In this document: one piece after another, positions 32,409-40,681 of the stretch
Position numbering within the stretch: the first letter of the stretch is position 1
How the letters are laid out: each line of letters begins with the position of its first letter
From: Pseudobdellovibrionaceae bacterium
GTDB lineage: Bacteria > Bdellovibrionota > Bdellovibrionia > Bdellovibrionales > UBA1609
Reading direction: 5' to 3'
Assembly: GCA_025354795.1 (NCBI GenBank)
Contig: JANXMF010000154.1
Span: 1-41,484, forward strand
Length of the DNA: 41,484 bases
Program-made: the position numbers and the translations under genes
The notes under the pieces: generated by a model
The model's input: only the letters and a program-made list of their open reading frames with translations
Told to the model about the DNA's origin: nothing
Database searches by the model: none

Positions 32409-33438
32409 TCATCACCGCGATCTCATTGGTCTCGGTCTTCTGACTCACGGCCTTTACCGCTTTCGGGTGGGGACCGTGAGGAAAACCCATCGGATGAAAA
32501 CTCATCATTCCCGCATGTAAGTTGTCGCGCGAGAAAAAGTCGCCCTTATGGTAAAACAGCACTTCGTCGTAATCGATGTTCTGATGATAAAACGGAACTT
32601 TTAAAGCATCTGCATCTTTTTCCAAAGGCCGCGGCAAGAATGTGCAAACCACAAAGTCGCGCGCCACAAAAGTGGTGTGCGCACTGGGTGGCAGATGGGC
32701 GCGGTGGCTCATCAGCGGCATCATGTTGTTAGTGTGCAGAGTGAAGGGGAAAAGATCCCCCTTCCAACCCAAGGTATCGTAGTAATTTTCCTCATAAGCG
32801 AAGCGCGTGAACTCGTCCCCCCGCTTGATCACGATTTCCGTCACCGCCGCGTTTAGGCTTTTCATGCGCCGGTCTTGCTCATGTAAGTCCGGTTTACCCA
32901 GTGTCGCGGGATCGTAAATCGCGTGACGTCCAACCAGCCCGCGATCAGGCTCCTCATAGTGACTCGAGCGATTTTCAACGACCAAAAAAGTGGAAGGCTC
33001 ACTCGGTACCAAAGTATGGGTCAAACATTTCGGCACGTTGATGTACTCGCTCTTACGGTATTTAAGCAGACCGTACTCGGTCCAAACTTCACCAGCTCCT
33101 TTGTGACAAAAATAAAGCAGATCGCCGTCACTGTTGCGATAGGCCTTACCCATATTTTCAGCTTTGACATCCATCCACAGCAGCGAAATCGTCAAATGCG
33201 AATTGTAAAGCAGGCGCTGCCACTTGTCCGTGCCGCCGCCAATGCCAGGCTTCACCAAATCATACATGCGCGGGCGCAGCGGCCCGTCGATTTTGCTCCA
33301 GCGCGTACTTGGCTTGCGCTTGATCAGGTGCGAGACCGGGCCAAAAAAACCCTTAAGCCCCTGCTCTTCTTCATAGGCGCCTTCAGGAATTCCCTTGTGC
33401 GCTTGCTGGGTGTGTTCGCCTTGAAAATAAAGATGCAT
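32326..33438 (-). CDS. hmgA: Homogentisate 1,2-dioxygenase
   Basis: This 370-residue iron enzyme opens the homogentisate ring to maleylacetoacetate in tyrosine catabolism. The C-terminal cupin carries YDEVLFYHKGDFFSRDNL and SFHPMGFPHGPHP, holding the His-Glu-His iron site. VWTEYGLLKYRKSEYINVPK and TFVARDFVVCTFLPRP also match the family. It is shorter than the human enzyme (445 aa), as are a subset of bacterial ones. The start overlaps the hpd stop by one base (TAATG), so the pair is coupled. Maleylacetoacetate isomerase and fumarylacetoacetase are not in the window. Confidence 0.92.
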   Translation of the reverse strand: MHLYFQGEHTQQAHKGIPEGAYEEEQGLKGFFGPVSHLIKRKPSTRWSKIDGPLRPRMYDLVKPGIGGGTDKWQRLLYNSHLTISLLWMDVKAENMGKAYRNSDGDLLYFCHKGAGEVWTEYGLLKYRKSEYINVPKCLTHTLVPSEPSTFLVVENRSSHYEEPDRGLVGRHAIYDPATLGKPDLHEQDRRMKSLNAAVTEIVIKRGDEFTRFAYEENYYDTLGWKGDLFPFTLHTNNMMPLMSHRAHLPPSAHTTFVARDFVVCTFLPRPLEKDADALKVPFYHQNIDYDEVLFYHKGDFFSRDNLHAGMMSFHPMGFPHGPHPKAVKAVSQKTETNEIAVMIDSRWPLFADPFLDQTELQDYWKSWKA

Positions 33439-34502
33439 TAGAGATAACCCCGGCGTTTTTGATCGCGCTCGATGGCTTCAAACAACGCCTGAAAATTGCC
33501 ATCGCCAAACCCACTATGATTTTTGCGTTGAATGATTTCGAAAAAAATCGGCCCGATCATATTCTTAGTGAAAATCTGCAGCAGATACCCTTTGTCGTCA
33601 CCATCAATTAGAACCGACAAATCCTTGACCACGTTCATGTCCTCTTTGACATTGGACACACGGGTGGGAATCGCCTCGTAATAAGTATCGGGTGCGCGAT
33701 CTAGAAATTCCACGCCACTTTCACGCAATTGCTTCACGCTGCTTAAAATATCCGCCGTAAGCATAGCCAAGTGCTGAATGCCCGAACCATGATATTCATC
33801 GAGATACTCTTGAATCTGCGATTTGCCCTCGGTCGGCTCATTGATCGGGATGGTGATCTTTTTGCACGGCGAACGCATGGCTTTCGAAGTCAAGCCCGTG
33901 AGCTGGCCCTTGATATCAAAGTGGCGCACTTCATGGAAATTAAAAATGTTCTTATAAAAATCCACCCATTTCTGCAGCTCCCCCTTGGGGGCATTGTTGG
34001 TCAAATGATCAATGACCGTTAGGCCCTTGCCCTTGGGGAAAAGCTCGGGCTGAAGGTAGCGGAAGTCATCGTCAAAATGGACGGGCGCCCGGTAACGGTC
34101 GACAAAATAAACCGCCGAATCGCCAATACCATAAATCGCCGGAAAACTATGGCTGGCCGGATCGTGCTTAGTTTCAATCGGCCGCGCTCCCCGCTGAACG
34201 GCGATTTCAAAGGCCCGCTGAGCGCTCTTAGTGCGAAAGCCCGTGGCGCAAATCGCTGGACCATGCTGCTTGGTAAATTTGGCGGCAAAGGTGCCGGGCT
34301 CGTTATTAATAATAAAATTGATCTGATTTTGGCGATAGAGGGTCACCTGTTTGCGTTTGTGCAGGCCGATTTTCTGAAAACCGAATTTAAAAAACATCTG
34401 TTCCAGAGTCTGCGGGTCGGGCGTGGCATACTCGACAAACTCGATGCCGTCCAAGGCCAACGGGTTATCCAGATTCAAGTTGGGTCCTACTTCCATGCTC
34501 AT
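33438..34502 (-). CDS. hpd: 4-Hydroxyphenylpyruvate dioxygenase
   Basis: A vicinal-oxygen-chelate enzyme that converts 4-hydroxyphenylpyruvate to homogentisate. The Fe(II) ligands are the His in VIDHLTNNAP, the His in GIQHLAM and the Glu in GPIFFEIIQR. Length 354 is typical. I chose the ATG at 34500-34502, with GGAGG 6 nt upstream; a GTG at 34517 would include that Shine-Dalgarno in the coding frame. It is the first of up to nine minus-strand genes in a row (hpd-hmgA-ribD-signalling operon). It diverges from the rhodanese gene over 103 bp. Confidence 0.95.
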   Translation of the reverse strand: MSMEVGPNLNLDNPLALDGIEFVEYATPDPQTLEQMFFKFGFQKIGLHKRKQVTLYRQNQINFIINNEPGTFAAKFTKQHGPAICATGFRTKSAQRAFEIAVQRGARPIETKHDPASHSFPAIYGIGDSAVYFVDRYRAPVHFDDDFRYLQPELFPKGKGLTVIDHLTNNAPKGELQKWVDFYKNIFNFHEVRHFDIKGQLTGLTSKAMRSPCKKITIPINEPTEGKSQIQEYLDEYHGSGIQHLAMLTADILSSVKQLRESGVEFLDRAPDTYYEAIPTRVSNVKEDMNVVKDLSVLIDGDDKGYLLQIFTKNMIGPIFFEIIQRKNHSGFGDGNFQALFEAIERDQKRRGYL

Positions 34503-34556
34503 TCGTATCCTCCACACCTGTGACGATGTACCTATCTATTACCCATGTAAAGGCCC

Positions 34557-34585
34557 GTGACAAGTCCATCGAGCGGCGCTAACTT
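34557..34585 (+). promoter_or_regulatory. Possible promoter for the rhodanese gene
   Basis: GTGACA (34557-34562, 5 of 6 matches to the -35 consensus) and TAACTT (34580-34585, a weak -10) are separated by 17 nt. The leader would be short, just containing the AAGGAG at 34595-34600. Confidence 0.28.
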
Positions 34586-34605
34586 AAAGTTCTCAAGGAG
34601 CTTAC

Positions 34606-34983
34606 ATGGCAAGTCAATTTGTGCACTTCAATACACAGCGAAGCAATGGCCAATTCCCCGGCGTTCAGGATATAGATCCACAGGAGTTGATGGAGAAAAA
34701 ATCACAGGTGGTGGTGGTCGACGTGCGCCGTCCCGACGAGTTTACGGGCGAATTGGGTCATGTGCCCGGTGCCCTGTTGATGGTTTTGGATACTTTGCCT
34801 GAGCGCCTGGAAGAGTTGCCCAAAGATAAAACCGTGGTTTTCGTTTGTCTCGCGGGCGGTCGCTCGGCACGGGCCACGGCGTTTGCTCTTGAAGCCGGCT
34901 ACACCAACGTGTTCAATATGAAGGGCGGAATGACGTTGTGGAACCAATTGAGTTTGGCGGTTGACGGAAAGCTGCAGAGCTAA
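34606..34983 (+). CDS. Single-domain rhodanese-like protein
   Basis: The 125-residue cytosolic protein is one rhodanese module: VVDVRRPDEFTGELGHVPGALLM, then active-site loop CLAGGRSA with C81, and GGMTLWNQ. It would carry persulfide sulfur; the acceptor is unknown. AAGGAG lies 5 nt before the ATG. The stop overlaps the nucleotidase start by one base (TAATG), and that downstream gene has no ribosome site of its own, so its translation likely depends on this gene. Confidence 0.9.
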   Translation: MASQFVHFNTQRSNGQFPGVQDIDPQELMEKKSQVVVVDVRRPDEFTGELGHVPGALLMVLDTLPERLEELPKDKTVVFVCLAGGRSARATAFALEAGYTNVFNMKGGMTLWNQLSLAVDGKLQS

Positions 34984-36368
34984 TGGGAAAAGTATTTGTC
35001 AACCGTACCTTAAATTTAAAGCGCATCCGCTATATTGGTTTGGACATGGACCACACGTTGGTGCGCTACAAAAGCGAAAATTTTGAGGCTTTGGCCCACC
35101 GAATGATGCTCGAGAAATTGGTTCACGAAAAAGGTTATCCTGAGTCCGTGCTAAAATTGAAATTCTCGTTTGATCGCGCCATTCGGGGCCTGGTGATCGA
35201 CAAAATGAAGGGCAATACCCTTAAATTGAGCCGCCACTCCGCCATTCGCGTGAGCTACCACGGCTTAACGCCGATCGATTTTCGCAATCAGGCGCGGCTC
35301 TATATGAGTACTTACATCGATTTGCGCGACCCCAATTTCAACTCGGTCGACACCGCCTTTTCGATCGCCTTCGCCGGCTTGTTTATGCAACTGGTGGATT
35401 TGCGCGATAGCGACGAGCAGTCCACCCTCCCCGACTATGCCCACATCGCCGAGGATTTAAGCGCGGTGCTCGACCGCGCTCACCGTGACGGTAGCTTGAA
35501 GGACAAGGTCCGCGGTAATCTCGATCAGTTTATCATTAAAGATGCGGAAGCCGTCGCTGGCCTGGAACGCTTTAAAAAACATGACAAAAAACTGTTTGTA
35601 GTCACCAACTCAGACTTTAGTTACACCAAGCTACTCTTAGATTATACGATCACGCCGTTTTTAAAAGAGCACAAGAGCTGGGAAGACCTGTTTGATTTCG
35701 TTATTACTTTAGCGGCTAAACCGCGTTTTTTTGTCGATAACCAACGTTTTTTGCGCATCGATCCGCAGTCGGGCTCCATGACCAATATGGACACCAAACT
35801 TGAAACCGGAATATATCAGGGCGGCTCAGCCAATGTCTTCACCAATGACCTCGGCGCTGAGGCCGATGAGATCTTATACATCGGCGATCATATCTATGGC
35901 GACATTCTGCGTTTGAAGAAAGACTGCGCCTGGCGCACGGCCTTAGTGGTCGAAGAGCTCGAGCAAGAAATCGACAAGGAGCGCAAGGCCCAGCCTATCC
36001 TCGATAAAATCAATAAGTTCATGGACAAAAAAATTCCACTCGAGATTAAACTGGATGAGTATATTTCAGAGCAGGTGGAAAAAGGCGAGCACGGCGATGA
36101 CGACAAAATTCACGCGCTACTGGCCGAGATTTCGGATTTGGACAAATCGATCTCGCCGTTGATTAAACAGCAGCAGCAAGGTTTCAACCCTTACTGGGGC
36201 GAAGTCATGCGCACCGGAATTGACGAGAGTTATTTTGCCCACCAAGTGGATCGTTTTGCCTGCGTTTATATGACCAAACTTGCGGATCTTTTGGCGGTCT
36301 CGCCACGCACCTATTTCCGCTCGCAGCGAAGACACTTAGCGCATGATCTAGTGCTGAAGGCCTACTAA
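34983..36368 (+). CDS. cN-II-type 5'-nucleotidase (HAD superfamily)
   Basis: The 461-residue product matches the HAD-family purine 5'-nucleotidases related to eukaryotic cytosolic nucleotidase II. Catalytic motif I is GLDMDHTLVRY with nucleophile D21 and D23, motif II is in VVTNSDFSYT, and motif IV is YIGDHIYGDIL followed by AWRTALVVEEL. The C-terminal 120 residues are helical and charged. IMP/GMP hydrolysis is expected from the family, not shown here. The start couples to the rhodanese gene by TAATG. The stop overlaps by 4 nt the stop of the convergent gene on the other strand. Confidence 0.87.
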   Translation: MGKVFVNRTLNLKRIRYIGLDMDHTLVRYKSENFEALAHRMMLEKLVHEKGYPESVLKLKFSFDRAIRGLVIDKMKGNTLKLSRHSAIRVSYHGLTPIDFRNQARLYMSTYIDLRDPNFNSVDTAFSIAFAGLFMQLVDLRDSDEQSTLPDYAHIAEDLSAVLDRAHRDGSLKDKVRGNLDQFIIKDAEAVAGLERFKKHDKKLFVVTNSDFSYTKLLLDYTITPFLKEHKSWEDLFDFVITLAAKPRFFVDNQRFLRIDPQSGSMTNMDTKLETGIYQGGSANVFTNDLGAEADEILYIGDHIYGDILRLKKDCAWRTALVVEELEQEIDKERKAQPILDKINKFMDKKIPLEIKLDEYISEQVEKGEHGDDDKIHALLAEISDLDKSISPLIKQQQQGFNPYWGEVMRTGIDESYFAHQVDRFACVYMTKLADLLAVSPRTYFRSQRRHLAHDLVLKAY

Positions 36369-37096
36369 TGCTGCACGAAAATTAGGAATTCTTTTAGCCC
36401 ATGCCGCTCCATCACCGCCCACATATGACCGGCGACCAGATGCTTCTTCAACAGCACCTTCGACACCCGCGCTTCGGCGCAACTCAGACGTGCGGCACCG
36501 TCCAGCAGTGACTGAGGTTCAAGACACTGCGCCTGCAGATTATCCAGATCCTCAGGCTTTAAACCAGGCGTTAAAATAGAAAGCGAGAGCACTGGATGTT
36601 GCGCAGCCGTATCGAGAGCGCGACTGAGTGAATCTTTCACCAGATGACTGACTTCAGTCGTTAGCCCGTGAATCACCAATAACTTCCCAGCCGCAAGCTT
36701 TTTCATCACGTTCGCACTCAATGCACCGGACTGAACCGCGAACTCGTTAAAGGCAACCGTGTCCCACTTCCCCACATTCGCCGGCGCGGGCAATTTTTCT
36801 TCATTGTATAAATATTCGATGTGCAAACCGTCCGCATGCGCAGTTTTTAAAAATCCGGTCCACAGATTCTGTGAGCCGCTCCAACCCTCCACCGAACCCA
36901 GCAAGATCACGCGCTCGACCAATATTTCTTGGCGCAGGCGTTTATAAATCACCGCGCCGATTTGCTCGGCATTTTCAAACTGGGTGGCGTTGAGAACCGG
37001 AATCGGTTTAGGCCTAAGGCCGTAGCGAATGGTAAAATATACGCCAGTGGAAATTAATAAGGACGAGATAAACCAAAGCCATCGTTTCATCTTCAT
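36365..37096 (-). CDS. Membrane-anchored hypothetical protein
   Basis: No family recognised. The 243-residue product has one N-terminal membrane segment, WLWFISSLLISTGVYFTI (about 6-23), with basic residues before it, so the bulk should be periplasmic. The rest has alternating helices and strands (VERVILLGSVEGWSGSQNLW, KLLVIHGLTTEVSHLVKDSL, PVLSLSILTPGL), suggesting an alpha/beta domain. Two cysteines (QAQCLEP, RLSCAEA) sit 18 residues apart near the C-terminus and could form a disulfide. An alternative ATG lies two codons in. It diverges from the pantothenate operon across the nested inverted repeats and is convergent with the nucleotidase gene. Confidence 0.6.
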   Translation of the reverse strand: MKMKRWLWFISSLLISTGVYFTIRYGLRPKPIPVLNATQFENAEQIGAVIYKRLRQEILVERVILLGSVEGWSGSQNLWTGFLKTAHADGLHIEYLYNEEKLPAPANVGKWDTVAFNEFAVQSGALSANVMKKLAAGKLLVIHGLTTEVSHLVKDSLSRALDTAAQHPVLSLSILTPGLKPEDLDNLQAQCLEPQSLLDGAARLSCAEARVSKVLLKKHLVAGHMWAVMERHGLKEFLIFVQH

Positions 37097-37105
37097 AGAA
37101 TCCCA

Positions 37106-37192
37106 CCGTTAGCCGGTTCTGCCCTCACGGTCAATGCCTCGTGTCATAAGATGACAATTAACGTGTGGTGGCGCAAATTTGCCGGCTAACGG
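37106..37192. repeat. Two nested, co-centred inverted repeats before the pantothenate operon
   Basis: CCGTTAGCCGG (37106-37116) and CCGGCTAACGG (37182-37192) are perfect 11-bp inverted arms. Inside, TGTCAT (37142-37147) and ATGACA (37151-37156) form a perfect 15-bp palindrome with centre AAG. Both repeats are centred on base 37149, so the 87-bp block is symmetric in its outer and inner parts, while the sequence in between is not clearly symmetric. It fills the divergent intergenic region 37097-37217. It may be a multi-site operator controlling both directions; no flanking target duplication suggests a mobile element. Confidence 0.6.
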
Positions 37193-37217
37193 ACTTGATC
37201 CCGAAGGACAGGTACCC

Positions 37218-37973
37218 ATGATTGAACGACCTTTGACTACTTACGCCTTACTCGGCTCGGGGCGCGTTGCCCGCCACCTGCATTTTTATTTAAGCAGTCT
37301 GAACCTGTCGGTTTTACTGTGGTCGCGCAACGGTGATCCTGCGTTTAACACCTCTGACACCTTGAACTCGCAAGATCGTCTGAAGGAAACCGTGGCGCGT
37401 AGTTCGCATGTTTTGTTTGCGCTAAAAGATGAAGCCATCGGAACGGTGAGTGAGCGTTTTCAGGGCCTTGAAAAAACCCTGGTGCATTTTTCTGGCGCAC
37501 TGCAGTTGCCACGGGTGTATGCCGCCCATCCGTTGATGACGTTTGGAGCGGAGCTTGAGGAATTGGAATGGTATCGTCAACTCCAGTTCGTGCTGGATGA
37601 GGGCGTTTCGCTAGCACAAGTTTTGCCGGGATTGCCGAATTCCAGTTGGCCGCTCGCGGCTGGCAAGCGGCCCTACTACCACGCTCTATGTTCACTCGCT
37701 GGCAATTCCAGTTTTCTCCTGTGGCACCTGATCGGTGATGAATTTGAAAAGTCATTGCAGCTGCCACGCGAGTTGCTCAAACCGTTCTTGCATCAAGTGG
37801 TCAGTAATTCCGGCGCCAGCGGTTTTACCGGTCCCGTCGCGCGCGGCGATTGGGAAACCATTCGCAAGCATCTCGAGTCGCTCAACACTTCGCCCGATTT
37901 GCTGAAAGCCTATCAGAGTTATCTGCGCCTAGCCAAGGGTTCAAATCATCCCATTCCGGAGAGCTTGCTGTGA
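37218..37973 (+). CDS. Rossmann/DUF2520-type reductase, candidate ketopantoate reductase
   Basis: The 251-residue product begins with a dinucleotide-binding strand, YALLGSGRVARHLHFYL, then a typical mid-domain VLFALKDEAIG and LVHFSGALQLP...AAHPLMTFG. The C-terminal helical half (YYHALCSLAGNSSFLLWHLI...GPVARGDWETIRKHL) fits the DUF2520 partner domain. It is the first gene of an operon with panB, panC, coaBC and coaX, which otherwise lacks ketopantoate reductase. A non-PanE ketopantoate reductase (PanG) was described in Francisella; whether it is this family should be tested. Start 37218 has AAGGA upstream; a TTG at 37179 overlaps the inverted repeat. The stop overlaps panB as GTGA. Confidence 0.72.
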   Translation: MIERPLTTYALLGSGRVARHLHFYLSSLNLSVLLWSRNGDPAFNTSDTLNSQDRLKETVARSSHVLFALKDEAIGTVSERFQGLEKTLVHFSGALQLPRVYAAHPLMTFGAELEELEWYRQLQFVLDEGVSLAQVLPGLPNSSWPLAAGKRPYYHALCSLAGNSSFLLWHLIGDEFEKSLQLPRELLKPFLHQVVSNSGASGFTGPVARGDWETIRKHLESLNTSPDLLKAYQSYLRLAKGSNHPIPESLL

Positions 37974-38758
37974 ATATCCTCGAATTCCGCACCGCCAAAG
38001 AACAAAGGCGCCGCTTGGCCATGGTCACTTGCTACGATTTTTGGTCAGCAAAAATTCTTAATGAAACTGCGGTGGACATGATCTTGGTCGGAGACAGCGG
38101 AGCCATGGTCATGCACGGCTATGAAGATACGATTCCCGCGACCGTCGACATGATGTGTGCCCATATCGCGGCCGTGCGCCGAGGGGCGCCCAAAAAGTTT
38201 ATCGTTGGCGACGTGCCCTTCTTAGCCAATCGCTCAGATCTCGCCACCAACATGGGCTGCGCCCGGCGCCTGATGCAGGCCGGGGCTCATGCCCTGAAAA
38301 TCGAAGGTTATGATGGCAACGGTGAATTCATTCATCACTTGGTGCAGTCCGGAGTTCCGGTGATGGGCCATTTGGGATTAACGCCTCAGTCGGTGCATGC
38401 GCTTGGCGGCTTTCGCGTACAAGGCCGGGGGCAAGAACCCGGGCGCAAAATTCTGCAGCAAGCGCGCGGCCTTGAAGAGGCCGGATGCTTCGCACTGGTG
38501 CTCGAGTGTGTGCCGGGTGAACTCGCCGCCGAGATCACTTCCACGCTAAACATTTCGACCATTGGTATCGGTGCGGGCGTCCATTGCGACGGTCAAGTTC
38601 TCGTGCTGCACGATTTATTGGGACTCAACCAAGGCTTCAAAACCAAATTTTTACGCCAGTACATGAATGGCGCCGAGCAGATTCACGCGGCGGTGGAAAA
38701 TTACTGCCGTGATGTTCTCAGTAGTGCTTTCCCTGGAGAAAGTGAGACCTACGAATGA
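37970..38758 (+). CDS. panB: 3-Methyl-2-oxobutanoate hydroxymethyltransferase
   Basis: It makes ketopantoate from 2-oxoisovalerate with methylenetetrahydrofolate. Metal ligands are D42 in VGDSGAM and D81 in VGDVPF; MVTCYDFWSAKI and the LKIEGY segment are typical. Length 262 matches E. coli PanB (264). The start is a GTG at 37970 overlapping the previous stop (GTGA); a longer open frame exists upstream but overlaps the Rossmann gene in another frame. The C-terminus HDLLGLNQGFKTKFLRQY is the family end region. The stop couples to panC through ATGA. Confidence 0.95.
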   Translation: MNILEFRTAKEQRRRLAMVTCYDFWSAKILNETAVDMILVGDSGAMVMHGYEDTIPATVDMMCAHIAAVRRGAPKKFIVGDVPFLANRSDLATNMGCARRLMQAGAHALKIEGYDGNGEFIHHLVQSGVPVMGHLGLTPQSVHALGGFRVQGRGQEPGRKILQQARGLEEAGCFALVLECVPGELAAEITSTLNISTIGIGAGVHCDGQVLVLHDLLGLNQGFKTKFLRQYMNGAEQIHAAVENYCRDVLSSAFPGESETYE

Positions 38759-39507
38759 AAATCGTGGAGTCGGTCGCATCCATGCAGTCGCTGCGTCACT
38801 CGTGGTCCAAGCGCGTGGGATTTGTGCCCACCATGGGAGCCCTACACGAGGGCCACGCCACGCTCATCAAGCGCGCTCGTACCGAATGTGAGCACGTATG
38901 CGTGAGTCTGTTCGTTAATCCGACTCAGTTTAATGACCCGCAGGATTTGGACCGCTACCCAAAACCCAAAGAACAAGATCTGGTCCTGCTGCGCACTCTA
39001 GATGTGGACGCCGTCTTTGCGCCTCCCGCCTCGGAGATTTATAGCGACAATTACCGCTTTAGCGTGCACGAAAGTCTTTCGGCTAAGATTCTGTGCGGAG
39101 CAAAACGGCCCGGGCATTTTGCCGGGGTGTTGACGGTGGTGTTAAAGCTGCTCAATCTGGTGCGCCCGCATAAGGCGTATTTTGGCGAAAAGGATTTTCA
39201 ACAATTGCGCTTGATTCAAGAGATGGTCCAGGCGTTTTTTTTGCCAAGCGAAATCGTCGCGTGCCCGACCGTGCGCGAAGCCGATGGCCTAGCGATGAGT
39301 TCGCGCAATCTATTGCTATCGGCGACTGAACGGGAATTGGCGCCGGCACTTTACCACATTTTGGTCATGGCGGATTCAGCGAGCACGGCTCGACAGCAAT
39401 TGCACGCGCGCGGGTTTAAAGTGGACTACGTTGAGGAACACTGGGGCCGCCGCTTTGGCGCGGCCTTTCTGGGGCCGGTGAGGTTGATCGACAATGTCGA
39501 ACTCTAA
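38755..39507 (+). CDS. panC: Pantoate-beta-alanine ligase (short form)
   Basis: It joins pantoate and beta-alanine using ATP. VPTMGALHEGH (HIGH-like site at 31-34), LFVNPTQFN, YFGEKDFQQLRLI and AMSSRNLLLS (KMSKS-like) are all present. At 250 residues it is about 30 shorter than E. coli PanC (283); the deficit lies in the C-terminal domain after ERELAPALY, with VDYVEEHW and the final [11 protein letters not shown] retained. All active-site motifs are intact, so it is probably functional. The 3' end overlaps coaBC by 14 nt. The aspartate decarboxylase that makes beta-alanine is not in the window. Confidence 0.94.
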   Translation: MKIVESVASMQSLRHSWSKRVGFVPTMGALHEGHATLIKRARTECEHVCVSLFVNPTQFNDPQDLDRYPKPKEQDLVLLRTLDVDAVFAPPASEIYSDNYRFSVHESLSAKILCGAKRPGHFAGVLTVVLKLLNLVRPHKAYFGEKDFQQLRLIQEMVQAFFLPSEIVACPTVREADGLAMSSRNLLLSATERELAPALYHILVMADSASTARQQLHARGFKVDYVEEHWGRRFGAAFLGPVRLIDNVEL

Positions 39508-40681
39508 GATTCTATTTTTCATGTCGGGTTCGGTGGCGGCATTTAAGGCTTGCCACGTCCTCTCGCGACTCAAGCAGGACGGCCATGAGGTGCAAGTGGT
39601 CGCCACCCCTTCCACTTTCAATTTCGTAGGTGCGGCTACCCTTGAGGGCCTCAGTGGCCGAAAAGTTTTGTCAAGCTTATGGGAAACCGGGCACGCCATG
39701 GACCATATTCACCTGACGCGGTGGGCGGACTTCGCCCTGTTGTGCCCGGCGTCGGCAAATACGATCGCGCGGCTCGCTCACGGCCTGGCCGATGACCTAG
39801 TCAGCGCGATGGCTCTAGCCTGGCCCTCAGGTAAACCATTCTTATTAACCCCCGCCATGAACTCACAAATGCTGAGCGCCGCCGTTACTAAACAAAATTT
39901 AGATATATTGGCGGCGCGCGGACTGCAGATTGCCGGCACCCAAAGTGGCCCTCTGGCCTGCGGTGAGTATGGCGAAGGACGGATGCTCGAGGCCGAGGAA
40001 ATACTGCGGCTCTTGCCCACCCGCCCGGTATTAGGCCGCGTGTTGGTGACCGCGGGAGCTACACGCGAGCCGCTAGACGGCATTCGTTATCTTTCCAATG
40101 TCAGCACTGGCCAAACCGGCTCAGCGCTCGCCGATCAGCTCTATGTTCGCGGTTGGCAAGTGACTTTTCTGGGCGGTACAGGCAGCGCCACCCCTAATCT
40201 CGTAAGAGACCTACGCACCTATCGAGATTTTAAAGACCTCGACCATCAACTGCGGGCGGAATTGATGGCGCACTCTTACATCGGGGTCGTGCACGGCGCC
40301 GCGGTGGCCGACTTCTCGCTAGAAAACCCCCAGCCGGAAGTCAAAATCAGTAGTGCTCGGCGTGAGTTGACGTTAAAGCTCAAAGCGAATTACAAAATCC
40401 TTCCACGACTCAAAGAGTACTCGCGCACCAAAGACATCGCCGTGGTCGGGTTTAAGTTGACCTTCAATCAAAGCGCGGAAAGGACTATTGTGGCTGCGCG
40501 CGAAATTCTAAAACCTGGAGCCGTGGACGCAGTGATTGCCAACGATTGGTCTCAGGTCCACGGGGACCGTGAAAAACACCCGGGCTTTTTGATAACCGCG
40601 ACAAGTGACCCCGTGGCGTTCGCCGATTTGCCGGCTTTGACTGATAGCCTCCATCAGCTTTTGCACAGGAGGCCGTCATGA
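39494..40681 (+). CDS. coaBC: Bifunctional phosphopantothenoylcysteine synthetase/decarboxylase
   Basis: The 395-residue protein joins the CoaC flavoprotein decarboxylase and the CoaB ligase. The CoaC half has [10 protein letters not shown], active-site H71 in [29 protein letters not shown] and C156 in [13 protein letters not shown]. The CoaB half starts near 182, [21 protein letters not shown], with GAAVADF and VIANDW later. It acts after pantothenate phosphorylation to give 4'-phosphopantetheine. The ATG lies inside panC (14-nt overlap) behind GTGAGG at about 9 nt. The stop overlaps coaX as ATGA. Confidence 0.95.
   Translation: MSNSKILFFMSGSVAAFKACHVLSRLKQDGHEVQVVATPSTFNFVGAATLEGLSGRKVLSSLWETGHAMDHIHLTRWADFALLCPASANTIARLAHGLADDLVSAMALAWPSGKPFLLTPAMNSQMLSAAVTKQNLDILAARGLQIAGTQSGPLACGEYGEGRMLEAEEILRLLPTRPVLGRVLVTAGATREPLDGIRYLSNVSTGQTGSALADQLYVRGWQVTFLGGTGSATPNLVRDLRTYRDFKDLDHQLRAELMAHSYIGVVHGAAVADFSLENPQPEVKISSARRELTLKLKANYKILPRLKEYSRTKDIAVVGFKLTFNQSAERTIVAAREILKPGAVDAVIANDWSQVHGDREKHPGFLITATSDPVAFADLPALTDSLHQLLHRRPS

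Noticed and set aside
32280-32732. Plus-strand frame of 150 codons opposite hmgA
   Set aside because: Antisense shadow of the conserved dioxygenase; arginine/serine-rich and without a ribosome site.
37097-37217. Mobile element (MITE) reading of the 87-bp inverted repeat
   Set aside because: No target-site duplication flanks the arms and no second copy is seen in the window; a regulatory role fits the divergent position better.
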